This document shows, one piece after another, positions 26,086 to 33,408 of a stretch of DNA of 45,594 nucleotides (its first letter is position 1; every line of letters starts with the position of its first letter). Below the pieces are notes generated by a model. The model did no database searches. It was not told the origin of the DNA and saw only the letters and a list, made by a program, of their open reading frames with translations. The stretch lies in the NCBI GenBank assembly GCA_001797365.1, contig MGPH01000058.1:255-45848 (forward strand), written 5' to 3'. This stretch comes from Deltaproteobacteria bacterium GWA2_45_12 (GTDB lineage Bacteria > UBA10199). The position numbers and the translations under genes are program-made.

Positions 26086-26212
26086 GGACGCCTTTTTCCT
26101 TTAAAAAATTCCTGAAGCAAGGTCTGACATTGTCCCTCTAACAGACCTCCTCTAATCGCAATTGTGTGATTATTCCCATGGAGAGAATTTATTTCTTTGA
26201 GGGAGGGGAAAA
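26082..26212 (-). pseudogene. Decayed duplicate of the 3' end of tadA
   Basis: Read on the minus strand, about 42 residues (FPSLKEINSLHGNNHTIAIR then LLEGQCQTLLQEFFKGKRR) match the C-terminus of TadA at 27256-27400 (FFPSLKGIKSIHGNNHT, ILEKECAMILQEFFKQKRK). The catalytic part is absent. An 80-residue frame continues upstream to 26324 but its first part shows no TadA similarity. The 286-residue unknown gene lies between the fragment and the intact tadA. It looks like a remnant of a partial duplication. Confidence 0.8.
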
Positions 26213-26337
26213 TAAATTGAGGGGATGACCCTTCGATCACCGTGTAGCGGGATCCCGTGTGCGGGACATTGACGGGACAAAATAGAAGAAGGTTTGGATG
26301 ACACGACTTGAATTTATAGCACATTCAATAATGGGGT

Positions 26338-27198
26338 CTACACTTCATCCTTCTCCACAGGCTTTCGAGAACGTCTAATGGAGTCAGTGAGATCAGCAAG
26401 AGGTCCTAAAATAATCATCGGAAGCTCAACTACCAGGAACCAAAGCAATCCTGTTGGCAATTCTTTCAGCCAATTTCTTAAAGTGGATTTTCCAGACAAG
26501 TGTTTTATAGGGACGTAGTTTCTCGAAACACCGGGGTACAATGTGTATTTTAATTTCATAATTTTGTGGGTAAGAGAGTTGGAAGAAATGTCCAGGCCGA
26601 AAACCCGATGGGTGTCTGTTTCAGAAATAGAGGAAGGAACACGATGTAAGATCTCAGGGAAGGGAGCTAGAGAATCAAATTCTAATACAGGGAAATTATC
26701 CAACGGTTCTTGCATGAAGTATCCAGAAAAAACATCTTTCGCATTGTGGAGCGCTTCGGAAATGAGATGATAGATTGTTCGCAAATACCGTGATTTTTTT
26801 GTAGAAGGATTCTCTAAACATCTATCGATAAGGCTTTGCAAGCGTTGCAGCTCTGTAATTATTTCCCAAAGAGCTGTTTCATGGGGGTCAGGTTGATTAG
26901 GAATGATGTTCGCTGTACTGAGTCGTTTGGGGGAGGTGAGCCTTGAAAGAGCATAATGGACTCCGGTGAGCATATGGTCTTGCTGTAACAGTGGCGCTTC
27001 GTGATCCATTGTCGGGCTGTCGATGATGACCTCGGGCTCTTCATAAACTCTTCCTGCCGTTATTTTCTGTAGTTGTCGATATTGGGCCCATTGCTGCACC
27101 GGTGCCGATACATGACCCCATCTTCTTTGAAGGGCGGCACCCATGCGAGCGACCCCAAAGGAGTGTATTCTACCTATATTCGGAATTCTAAAATTCAT
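26338..27198 (-). CDS. Unknown protein with C-terminal membrane segment
   Basis: A 286-residue protein I do not recognise. The N-terminal half is soluble-looking and rich in Arg, Gln and His. Around 100-160 there are amphipathic helices (ETALWEIITELQRLQSLIDRCL). A single hydrophobic stretch near the end (LLWFLVVELPMIILGPLADL) is a probable membrane anchor, followed by a short charged tail. The start has no obvious ribosome binding site; a TTTCGCGAAA palindrome lies about 30 bases upstream. It separates the tadA fragment from intact tadA, so it may have arrived with the rearrangement. Similar loosely structured proteins with Pro-rich stretches occur at 28687 and 29106 but no clear homology is visible. 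Confidence 0.6.
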   Translation of the reverse strand: MNFRIPNIGRIHSFGVARMGAALQRRWGHVSAPVQQWAQYRQLQKITAGRVYEEPEVIIDSPTMDHEAPLLQQDHMLTGVHYALSRLTSPKRLSTANIIPNQPDPHETALWEIITELQRLQSLIDRCLENPSTKKSRYLRTIYHLISEALHNAKDVFSGYFMQEPLDNFPVLEFDSLAPFPEILHRVPSSISETDTHRVFGLDISSNSLTHKIMKLKYTLYPGVSRNYVPIKHLSGKSTLRNWLKELPTGLLWFLVVELPMIILGPLADLTDSIRRSRKPVEKDEV

Positions 27199-27255
27199 AA
27201 GTTATTCACTTGGATTCTTACTTTTCGCGAAATTAAAAATAAAGTTGCGGAGTTT

Positions 27256-27873
27256 TTATACGGTCTTTTTTAGTTTAAAGTGTGAGGTTTTACGCTTCTG
27301 CTTAAAAAATTCCTGAAGAATCATAGCGCACTCTTTCTCGAGAATGCTGCCGATAATTTGAAGCGTATGGTTATTTCCGTGGATGGATTTTATTCCTTTG
27401 AGAGAGGGGAAAAATCCCCCTGTATCCCCCTTTTGTAAAGGGGGAAATAAAGAGGGGAGCTCGATTTGTCCCCCTTTACAAAAGGGGGATACAGGGGGAT
27501 TTTCTCCCGTATCACTCTGCCTCTTCGGATCCGCACACCCAAACACCAAGGTCCCCACGCGCGCCTGAAGAAGGGCGCCCAAGCACATGGGGCAGGGTTC
27601 CAAGGTGACATAGAGAGTGGTGTTGGTAAGCCGCCAATCTTTTTTCTTTTTCCCCGCTTTGGTAAGCACGATCATTTCAGCATGGTGGAGCGGATTACGC
27701 GTCTTCTGCCGCGTGTTATAAGCACGAGCAATAATTTTTCCATCTTCCACTAAAACAGCCCCAATGGGAATTTCACCGGCATCGAAGGCCTTTTGGGCTT
27801 CTTTGAGGGCTTGTTGCATGAAAAATTCGTGACGAGGTTTTTGAATATCCATTGGCTTAAAAAAAGGGGTCAT
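27256..27873 (-). CDS. tadA: tRNA-specific adenosine deaminase with palindromic insert
   Basis: A 205-residue zinc deaminase that converts A34 to inosine in tRNA-Arg(ACG). The zinc/catalytic HAE is at 64-66 and PCPMC at 93-97, both intact. Residues about 124-153 (from ENPPVSPFCKGG to QKGDTGG) are not family sequence: they translate a 91-base inverted repeat (27412-27502). They lie after the catalytic core, before the C-terminal helix region, where an insert is most likely tolerated. Without them the length is about 175, normal for TadA. The ATG overlaps the stop of ogt by four bases (ATGA), so the two are coupled; Met8 (27852) is an alternative start. A decayed duplicate of the 3' end lies 1 kb away. 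Confidence 0.93.
   Translation of the reverse strand: MTPFFKPMDIQKPRHEFFMQQALKEAQKAFDAGEIPIGAVLVEDGKIIARAYNTRQKTRNPLHHAEMIVLTKAGKKKKDWRLTNTTLYVTLEPCPMCLGALLQARVGTLVFGCADPKRQSDTGENPPVSPFCKGGQIELPSLFPPLQKGDTGGFFPSLKGIKSIHGNNHTLQIIGSILEKECAMILQEFFKQKRKTSHFKLKKTV
27412..27502. repeat. Perfect 33-bp inverted repeat inside tadA
   Basis: Arms 27412-27444 and 27470-27502 are exact reverse complements, starting AAATCCCCCTGTATCCCCC and ending in the TTTTGTAAAGGGGG region. The loop is 25 bases. The element is nearly the same as the one at 13406-13521 and is translated without a stop. Confidence 0.96.
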
Positions 27874-28445
27874 CCTACTTTAATGTTTTCTATGGCCAGT
27901 AATTTTTTCTTAATACCCACTCCACAGCTATACCCCCCAATCCCTCCATTCGCCGCGATCACGCGGTGGCAGGGGATGATGATGGGCAGGGGGTTTTTTC
28001 CATTCGCATTGCCCACGGCGCGTGCGGCTTTGGGGAGCTTCACTTTTTGGGCCAGCGTCTTATAGCTGATCGCTTTTCCATAAGGAATCTTCCACAATTG
28101 CTTCCACACTTTTTTTTGAAAGCTTGTTCCAAAGGGCAAATCAATTAACTCCCACGGAAAAGGTTTATTTGACCCTTTGAAATAGGCATCAAGCCAACAA
28201 TTTATTTTAGTTTTTAAATCCCCCTTACGTCCCCCTTTTCGGCCAGAGGCTGATCCGCCTTTGGCGGAAATAAAGGGGGAAAGAGGGGGATTTTTCGTAG
28301 GGGCGCGGTTTCCGCGCCCTGGGCGGGGAAACTCAGCCCTTATAAAGGAAATTTTCTGGATTCCATGCCCTGAAATCTGAATTTTTAAGGCTCCTATAGG
28401 CGATGCATATTCATAAAATAAAAAAGGAGACGTTTTTGTAGGCAT
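27870..28445 (-). CDS. ogt: Methylated-DNA--protein-cysteine methyltransferase with palindromic inserts
   Basis: A 191-residue suicide repair enzyme that takes the alkyl group from O6-methylguanine. The active-site PCHRV is at 158-162, preceded by the helix-turn-helix region (YKTLAQKVKLPKAARAVGNANGKNP) and followed by NGGIGGYSCG. Residues about 40-77 are foreign to the family: RPGRGNRAPT and PPLSPFISAKGGSASGRKGG come from two adjacent palindromic elements (28216-28293 and around 28296-28326). The catalytic C-terminal domain is untouched. ATG 28445 with AAGGTG upstream is chosen over TTG 28463. It overlaps tadA by four bases; the two form an operon. Confidence 0.92.
   Translation of the reverse strand: MPTKTSPFLFYEYASPIGALKIQISGHGIQKISFIRAEFPRPGRGNRAPTKNPPLSPFISAKGGSASGRKGGRKGDLKTKINCWLDAYFKGSNKPFPWELIDLPFGTSFQKKVWKQLWKIPYGKAISYKTLAQKVKLPKAARAVGNANGKNPLPIIIPCHRVIAANGGIGGYSCGVGIKKKLLAIENIKVG
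28216..28326. repeat. Two adjacent palindromic elements inside ogt
   Basis: The first (28216-28293) has opposed arms AAATCCCCCTTACGTCCCCC and GGGGGAAAGAGGGGGATTT, with an internal CCGCCTTTGGCGG hairpin. The second contains GGGCGCGG-ttt-CCGCGCCC (28301-28319) preceded by GTAGG, a GTAGGGGCGC-type element like that in the delta-60 gene. Both are read through in frame. Confidence 0.9.
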
Positions 28446-28489
28446 TTTTTGCACCTTTTCCAAATGGGGAATTAATTTATAAGACTTTG

Positions 28490-28522
28490 AAATAATTATT
28501 TAAAATCGAAAAATAATTATTT
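28490..28522. promoter_or_regulatory. Twin AAATAATTATTT palindromes 21 bp apart
   Basis: The 12-base self-complementary word AAATAATTATTT occurs at 28490-28501 and again at 28511-28522, a centre distance of 21 bases, two helical turns. They lie in the divergent gap between ogt and the unknown gene pair, 45 bases upstream of the ogt ATG and about 115 bases upstream of the sigma-54 promoter, where activator or repressor sites are expected. AT-rich words recur by chance, so this is a candidate only. Confidence 0.45.
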
Positions 28523-28637
28523 TCAAGAATCTCAATTCGAGAACTTCTCACTTTGAAATCTTCTAACTTCCCCCAAACGTCAAAAAACAGACCCTAAAAA
28601 TATATATAGATCAATAAGTTACCTAATATTTTGGGCT

Positions 28638-28653
28638 TGGCATAGAACCTGCA
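28638..28653 (+). promoter_or_regulatory. Sigma-54 (-24/-12) promoter
   Basis: TTGGCATAGAACCTGCA fits the sigma-54 consensus TGGCACG-N4-TTGCA: the invariant GG (28639-28640) and GC (28651-28652) are separated by exactly ten bases, and TGGCA and TGCA are both present. Transcription should start near 28664, about 23 bases before ATG 28687. This predicts nitrogen-type, activator-dependent control of the downstream unknown genes. Confidence 0.75.
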
Positions 28654-28686
28654 TTATTACCTTGCAGGGGGTTGGGGTTTAAGGTC

Positions 28687-29052
28687 ATGAAAAGTCCGGG
28701 TATTTTAGATCAACCAATATCACCGTTACCACCAAGGCCAACATTAGAGTCTCCTCGCCTGGGACAGTTTTATAAGAAGAAGGGGGTCTACGATGGCAAG
28801 CTTCTTCATAGTGCTTCCAAGGTGACTTACACTTTTGTTGGAGATAACGAAGTCATTTCCCTTCATTTTGATCGTGATCGCAAGGCCATTTTTTACAAAG
28901 GGCACAATATTGAAAATATAGAATTAAGCAATATTCAACAGGCCCATCTCGAAAAATTTCGCCAAGCTTTAATCAAAAATCCAGGAACCAAAGACATGAT
29001 TGGCGATTTCGATTTGTCCCATCAAGCCTATCTTAAAAAAAGTTTACGTTAA
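28687..29052 (+). CDS. Unknown protein under sigma-54 promoter
   Basis: A 121-residue protein of unknown function, starting at ATG 28687 (TTG 28672 would add five residues and is less likely). A Pro-rich start (ISPLPPRPTLESP) is followed by a beta-rich central part (KVTYTFVGDNEVISLHFD) and a strand-helix unit, AIFYKGHNIENIELSNIQQAHLEKFRQAL, that resembles two units in the next protein. It has no signal peptide or membrane segment. It is followed after 53 bases by the next unknown gene, so they are probably co-transcribed from the sigma-54 promoter. Confidence 0.65.
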   Translation: MKSPGILDQPISPLPPRPTLESPRLGQFYKKKGVYDGKLLHSASKVTYTFVGDNEVISLHFDRDRKAIFYKGHNIENIELSNIQQAHLEKFRQALIKNPGTKDMIGDFDLSHQAYLKKSLR

Positions 29053-29105
29053 AATGTTTCTAAACTTCCCTTGAAGCAGGCCCTCTATTTAAGAGACAAT
29101 AAGTC

Positions 29106-29786
29106 ATGGTTCGAGTTCTTAGATCCATCCTTCCCTTAGATAAGCCTCAGATCACTCCGGCACCTTCAGGAGTTAAATTATCCAAATTACCGCCCCTTCC
29201 CAAACCACCTGCAGGGGATTGGCGTTATTCCAACGGACATATTTTGGTCAATGGAGAAGACGTGGCTAAAGTGGTGAATCAGCTCGCCGACAAAAGCCCC
29301 GCCGAATTATCCCATTTTGCCCGGGAATTGGCCGCTTACCAAAATTACACTTTTTATACGAAATGGGCCAAACGACGCCGGCGTTTGGGGAAAAAACACC
29401 GTGATCCCGACAGCATTGATCCTACAGGGGAGTTAAGCCACATCATGGCCTTGGTGGATGCTTATGTGGCCAAGATTTCACGCATATTAAAACGTCGATA
29501 CGACGAAAAAACAGATGGCATTACTTTTAAGTTAGATGAAGAGGGGCAGCTTATTTTAAATGGAATGAATGTAACTTCCTTCATTGAAATGACACGCCAG
29601 TATCCCAGCAAGAAAGCTCAAGTCTTTTTAAGGGGTTTAAAGAACAGGCTGGCCTTGATGGTCGCCAATAAAAGCCGCAGCCCCGCCTACGAAAAAATAC
29701 GCGAGACCACTGTGAGTTTGTTCCATCAAATTGATGATGAATTAAAGAGAATTATTGAAGAAGAGAGGTTGTTGGAAAATTCGTAA
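29106..29786 (+). CDS. Unknown protein with duplicated strand-helix unit
   Basis: A 226-residue cytoplasmic protein of unknown function. After a Pro-rich start (SKLPPLPKPPAGD) it carries two similar units: GHILVNGEDVAKVVNQLADK near 50 and GQLILNGMNVTSFIEMTRQY near 148, each an ILxNGxxV strand-turn followed by a helix. Between them is a very basic helix (KWAKRRRRLGKKHRD), perhaps for nucleic acid contact. The C-terminus is a charged helix (DDELKRIIEEERLLENS). The stop TAA (29784-29786) is formed by the first half-unit of a palindromic repeat. It belongs with the 121-residue protein upstream and lies 63 bases before comEC. Confidence 0.7.
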   Translation: MVRVLRSILPLDKPQITPAPSGVKLSKLPPLPKPPAGDWRYSNGHILVNGEDVAKVVNQLADKSPAELSHFARELAAYQNYTFYTKWAKRRRRLGKKHRDPDSIDPTGELSHIMALVDAYVAKISRILKRRYDEKTDGITFKLDEEGQLILNGMNVTSFIEMTRQYPSKKAQVFLRGLKNRLALMVANKSRSPAYEKIRETTVSLFHQIDDELKRIIEEERLLENS

Positions 29787-29823
29787 GGGCAATTCGTAAG
29801 GGCAATTCATGAATTGCCCTTAC
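29783..29823. repeat. GTAAGGGCAATTC palindrome, copy B with extra half-unit
   Basis: A full 28-base palindrome (29796-29823) is preceded by a single half-unit (GTAAGGGCAATTC, 29783-29795). The half-unit supplies the stop codon of the upstream gene, and the hairpin separates it from comEC, where it might reduce read-through. Confidence 0.95.
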
Positions 29824-29849
29824 ATGGCCCTTTATGATACCCCGCCTCC

Positions 29850-32111
29850 GTGAACGGTTATTCTTTGCGAGAATTTTTTTCTCGTCCCCTAATTTGGCCC
29901 CTGCTTGTTTTGATTCTTTCGGTTCTTATTCATGATTCATTTTTTAGAGCCCATGACATTCATTTACCCAAAGGAAAATTTTCTTTGGAGGCCAAACTTC
30001 TTTTAAAAGATCCATCCAAAAACAAATTGATTGTTGAACCTTTAAAAGGAAATGCGTTATTAACCGATTTTTCAGGCAAGATCCAAATCACAACGGCCGA
30101 ACCCATCCCGGCTTCGTGGAATGCAGGCGATGAATTTCATTTTGATTCCATCAAATTATCCAAGCCGGCTCATTATCAAAACCCGGGCGGATTTGATTAC
30201 CGGCAGTATCTTTACCGCCACAATATCGAAGCCACGGCTTTTGTTTCCAATCTTTCCACCCTTCATAAGGTAAAGGATCACACCCATTTTTTTGTCGAAG
30301 CCAAAAACAGGTTTCAGAAAAGAATGACCCGGTGGATTCATCGTGATCCCAACAAGGAAGCCGGAGCCGTGCTCATTGCCATGGTGTGGGGGGATGAAAG
30401 CCATTTGAGTGAGGAAACAAACGAATTATTTCGCAAAATGGGGCTTTCCCATCTTTTGGTTTTGTCCGGATTGCAATTTGTTGTTGTGGCGGCCCTGTTT
30501 TTTAAGGGGCTTTTATTTTTGGGGCGAATTTATCCCAAAGTTTATTTGTATGGTTGGCGGCAGGTGGCGGCTGTGGGCACCTTGGCTCTGGTAAACATCT
30601 ATTTGTTTATTTGTGTGTCAAGCCCTTCGGTGATGCGAGCCTATATTGGTATCAGCTGTTATCTGATTGCCCTTGTTTTTAAAAAGGACCGCGATCCCCT
30701 CAATATTTTATTTTTGGCCGCCCTTCTTATCCTGATTTTAAATCCGTATGATTTGTTTGAAGTGTCGTTTCAATTTTCTTTTGTTTCTGTCTTAAGCCTC
30801 ATCCTTTTTCAGCCCACTTTTAAAAATAAAATGGCCATTTTTTTTACAAAGTTTGGCCGATTTGGAAATTTTGCAGGCAATCTTGTCAGCTCTTCTCTGG
30901 CTGTTTTTATCGGGTTGGGGCCCCTGCTTCTTTTTTATTTCCACACCCTGCAACCCCATGGTTTGTGGATGAACCTGTGGGCCATCCCGTATGTTGAAAT
31001 GCTTGTGGTGCCCTTGGGTTTGGCAGGACTGGTGCTGGCCCCCCTTGTGCCCGGCCTGGCTAAAGTCTTTTTATGGATGGGCCTTAAACTGACCGCTTTT
31101 TTTCTTACGGTTTTGCATGGGTTGGATTCATTTTTAGACCCACCACCTCTCTTTTACCCACCGTATAAAGGAGAACTCGTTTTGTATTATTTGATTTTGA
31201 TGTTTTTGTTTTTTCGATTTTCATCCAAAGTGAAGTGGAGTGGGGTTGCCATCCTTGTCTTGATTTTGGTGTCAGAAGTGGGATGGAGTTTTGGTTTTTT
31301 CAAACCCGGAAATCAATTTTCAATTACACAAATAGATGTTGGCCAGGGAGATTCCCTTTTGTTGGAATTACCAGGTCATAAGAACATTTTAGTAGATGGG
31401 GGAGGGTCTGCTTATTTTGATATGGGAGAAAATGTTCTTATCCCAAATCTTCTTTACCGCCGCATTCCCGCCCTTGATGTGGTTTGTGTAACGCATGCCG
31501 ATACGGACCATTATCTTGGATTACAAACCCTTTTGGAAAAATATCCGGTGCGTGAACTGTGGTGGAACGGGTTTGTCTCGGAGGATGAACGTTACAATCA
31601 ATTAATAAAATCAGCCAGACAAAGAGGAATCGTCGTACGTGAAATGACAAAAGGGATGAAGACGAAAATGGATCAAGCCGAGGTCAGTGTGCTTTGGCCC
31701 CCTGCAGGAATGCAGCAAAAAAAGGACAATAACGAATCCATCGTACTTCAAATAAAAGTAAAAGAGCATACGGCGCTTCTTACGGGAGATGCGGAATTTC
31801 CTTCGGAGGCCAGCCTTGTTGAGGAAGGATTATTACAATCTGCGGATTATTTAAAACTGGGGCATCACGGAAGCCGCACTTCTTCCAGCGAAATGTTTTT
31901 ACAAGCGGTTCATCCCCAATTGGCCACGGCAGGGCTTAAAGAAGGTAATCGTTTTCACCATCCGCATCCGGAAGTGGTGGAACGTTTGGGACAATGGGGA
32001 ATTCCATTTTTCCGGACGGATCGTGACGGAGCCATTACGATTCACTTTAAAGAGGGTGGTTTTTTGGTGGATAGATTTGTCGGAGAGAAAGTTTTTATTC
32101 TGAGATACTAA
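29850..32111 (+). CDS. comEC: DNA internalization competence protein ComEC/Rec2
   Basis: A 753-residue polytopic inner-membrane protein forming the channel for single-stranded DNA in natural transformation. The N-terminus has two or so hydrophobic stretches and an OB-like region (about 40-130), then the competence domain with about eight membrane helices (SHLLVLSGLQFVVVAALFF onward to about 480). The C-terminal beta-lactamase-like nuclease domain has ITQIDVGQGDSLLLELPG, the metal motif VTHADTDHYLG, LLTGDAEF and LKLGHHGSRTSS. All three parts are present, so it looks functional. Start is GTG 29850 with no clear ribosome binding site. It may be read from the sigma-54 promoter at 28638 together with the two unknown genes. 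Confidence 0.95.
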   Translation: MNGYSLREFFSRPLIWPLLVLILSVLIHDSFFRAHDIHLPKGKFSLEAKLLLKDPSKNKLIVEPLKGNALLTDFSGKIQITTAEPIPASWNAGDEFHFDSIKLSKPAHYQNPGGFDYRQYLYRHNIEATAFVSNLSTLHKVKDHTHFFVEAKNRFQKRMTRWIHRDPNKEAGAVLIAMVWGDESHLSEETNELFRKMGLSHLLVLSGLQFVVVAALFFKGLLFLGRIYPKVYLYGWRQVAAVGTLALVNIYLFICVSSPSVMRAYIGISCYLIALVFKKDRDPLNILFLAALLILILNPYDLFEVSFQFSFVSVLSLILFQPTFKNKMAIFFTKFGRFGNFAGNLVSSSLAVFIGLGPLLLFYFHTLQPHGLWMNLWAIPYVEMLVVPLGLAGLVLAPLVPGLAKVFLWMGLKLTAFFLTVLHGLDSFLDPPPLFYPPYKGELVLYYLILMFLFFRFSSKVKWSGVAILVLILVSEVGWSFGFFKPGNQFSITQIDVGQGDSLLLELPGHKNILVDGGGSAYFDMGENVLIPNLLYRRIPALDVVCVTHADTDHYLGLQTLLEKYPVRELWWNGFVSEDERYNQLIKSARQRGIVVREMTKGMKTKMDQAEVSVLWPPAGMQQKKDNNESIVLQIKVKEHTALLTGDAEFPSEASLVEEGLLQSADYLKLGHHGSRTSSSEMFLQAVHPQLATAGLKEGNRFHHPHPEVVERLGQWGIPFFRTDRDGAITIHFKEGGFLVDRFVGEKVFILRY

Positions 32112-32120
32112 AGAGTACCT

Positions 32121-33320
32121 TTAGGCTTGGACAAACGACAATAGTTTTTCAACCACCCGGCTTATTTCGATATTGGGTGTGGAAGCGCCGGCAGTAATCC
32201 CCACTGAAAGGGCGCCATTTTTAAGCCATTGCCTTGTTTCAATTTCAGTTTTTTTTCCAAAAGGCTTGTGGCGGATTAAGGTGGATGAAACCAGGCATTC
32301 GGTGCGGTCAATATGATAGGTAGGGGCGATTTTTTCAGCCATTTCACACAGGTGATTGGTGTTGGAACTGTTGTAACCCCCAAGCACCAAAATAAAATCG
32401 GGATTTTTTTCCTTCAATTTTACAATGGCATCTTGTCTGTCTTGCGTGGCGTTGCAAATGGTGTCAAAGGACATATAGTGTTCGTTTAAAGCGGTTTCGC
32501 CATAACGTTTGATAAGGGCCTGTTTGATCATGTTGGCAATTTGCAGCGATTCAGAAGACAGCATCGTGGTCTGGTTGGCCAAACCAATTTTTATAAAATC
32601 GCGGTCAGGATCAAAACCGGGGGACATCACTTCCCTGAATTTTTCGATAAAGGTTTCTTTGTTTTCACCTTTAACAATATAGTCGCATATTTCCTGGGCT
32701 TCTTTTTCATTGAAAACAACGATGTATTTTCCATCTGGAAAAACAGAGACACGGGACGTCGTTGCCTGCGTTTCTTCGTGGTAATGTTTTCCGTGAACAA
32801 CCACGGTGAACCCGTTTTTGGCGTATTTTTCAATGCGCTTCCACACCACAATCACGGAAGCGCAAATAGTGTCGATGAGTTCGCATTTTTTGTCCATGAG
32901 CTTTGAAAGCATGTTCACGGTGGTGCCAAAGGCGGGTACGATGACGACGTCATTTTCCTTAATTTCATCAAAATCGGCGTCTTTGTATTGGCCCGCTAAA
33001 AAACGAATGCCCATTTTTTGAAGATCGGTATTAACCAAGGGATTATGGATGATTTCGGTGGTGAGAAAAACGCGTTTGTCAGGGTAACGTTTGCGGGTTT
33101 CGTAAGCCAGCTCCACCGCTCGGTCAACACCGTAACAAAATCCAAATTCCTTGGCCAAGTGGATGGTAAGGGGCCCATAGGTTTTGGAGTAACCGGCGGC
33201 TTTAATTTCTTCAACAAGTTGGCTCTTATAATAGCGGTCAAGATCAGTCTTGATATCGTCCTTAAGCCCAAAGCCCTTGCGGTTCATCTTAAAATCCAAA
33301 ATGCTTTCGTTTACAGTCAT
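32121..33320 (-). CDS. ispH: 4-hydroxy-3-methylbut-2-enyl diphosphate reductase (long form)
   Basis: A 399-residue [4Fe-4S] enzyme that carries out the last step of the MEP isoprenoid pathway, making IPP and DMAPP. Cluster ligands are in KEFGFCYGVDRAVELAY, in LIDTICASVIVVW and in FDTICNATQDRQDA. The length and the DTICNATQDRQDA form match the plant/cyanobacterial-type LytB rather than the roughly 315-residue E. coli enzyme. The ATG at 33320 is preceded by AAGGA. It converges on comEC with a nine-base gap and diverges from the next gene across 88 bases. Confidence 0.94.
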   Translation of the reverse strand: MTVNESILDFKMNRKGFGLKDDIKTDLDRYYKSQLVEEIKAAGYSKTYGPLTIHLAKEFGFCYGVDRAVELAYETRKRYPDKRVFLTTEIIHNPLVNTDLQKMGIRFLAGQYKDADFDEIKENDVVIVPAFGTTVNMLSKLMDKKCELIDTICASVIVVWKRIEKYAKNGFTVVVHGKHYHEETQATTSRVSVFPDGKYIVVFNEKEAQEICDYIVKGENKETFIEKFREVMSPGFDPDRDFIKIGLANQTTMLSSESLQIANMIKQALIKRYGETALNEHYMSFDTICNATQDRQDAIVKLKEKNPDFILVLGGYNSSNTNHLCEMAEKIAPTYHIDRTECLVSSTLIRHKPFGKKTEIETRQWLKNGALSVGITAGASTPNIEISRVVEKLLSFVQA

Positions 33321-33408
33321 GGGGGTCCTTATTTAGTCAGGTTGAAGGAGGAATACAAGGGGGAATGTGGGGCAACTTTCTGGTGACAAAACCGATAATT
33401 AAAACACT

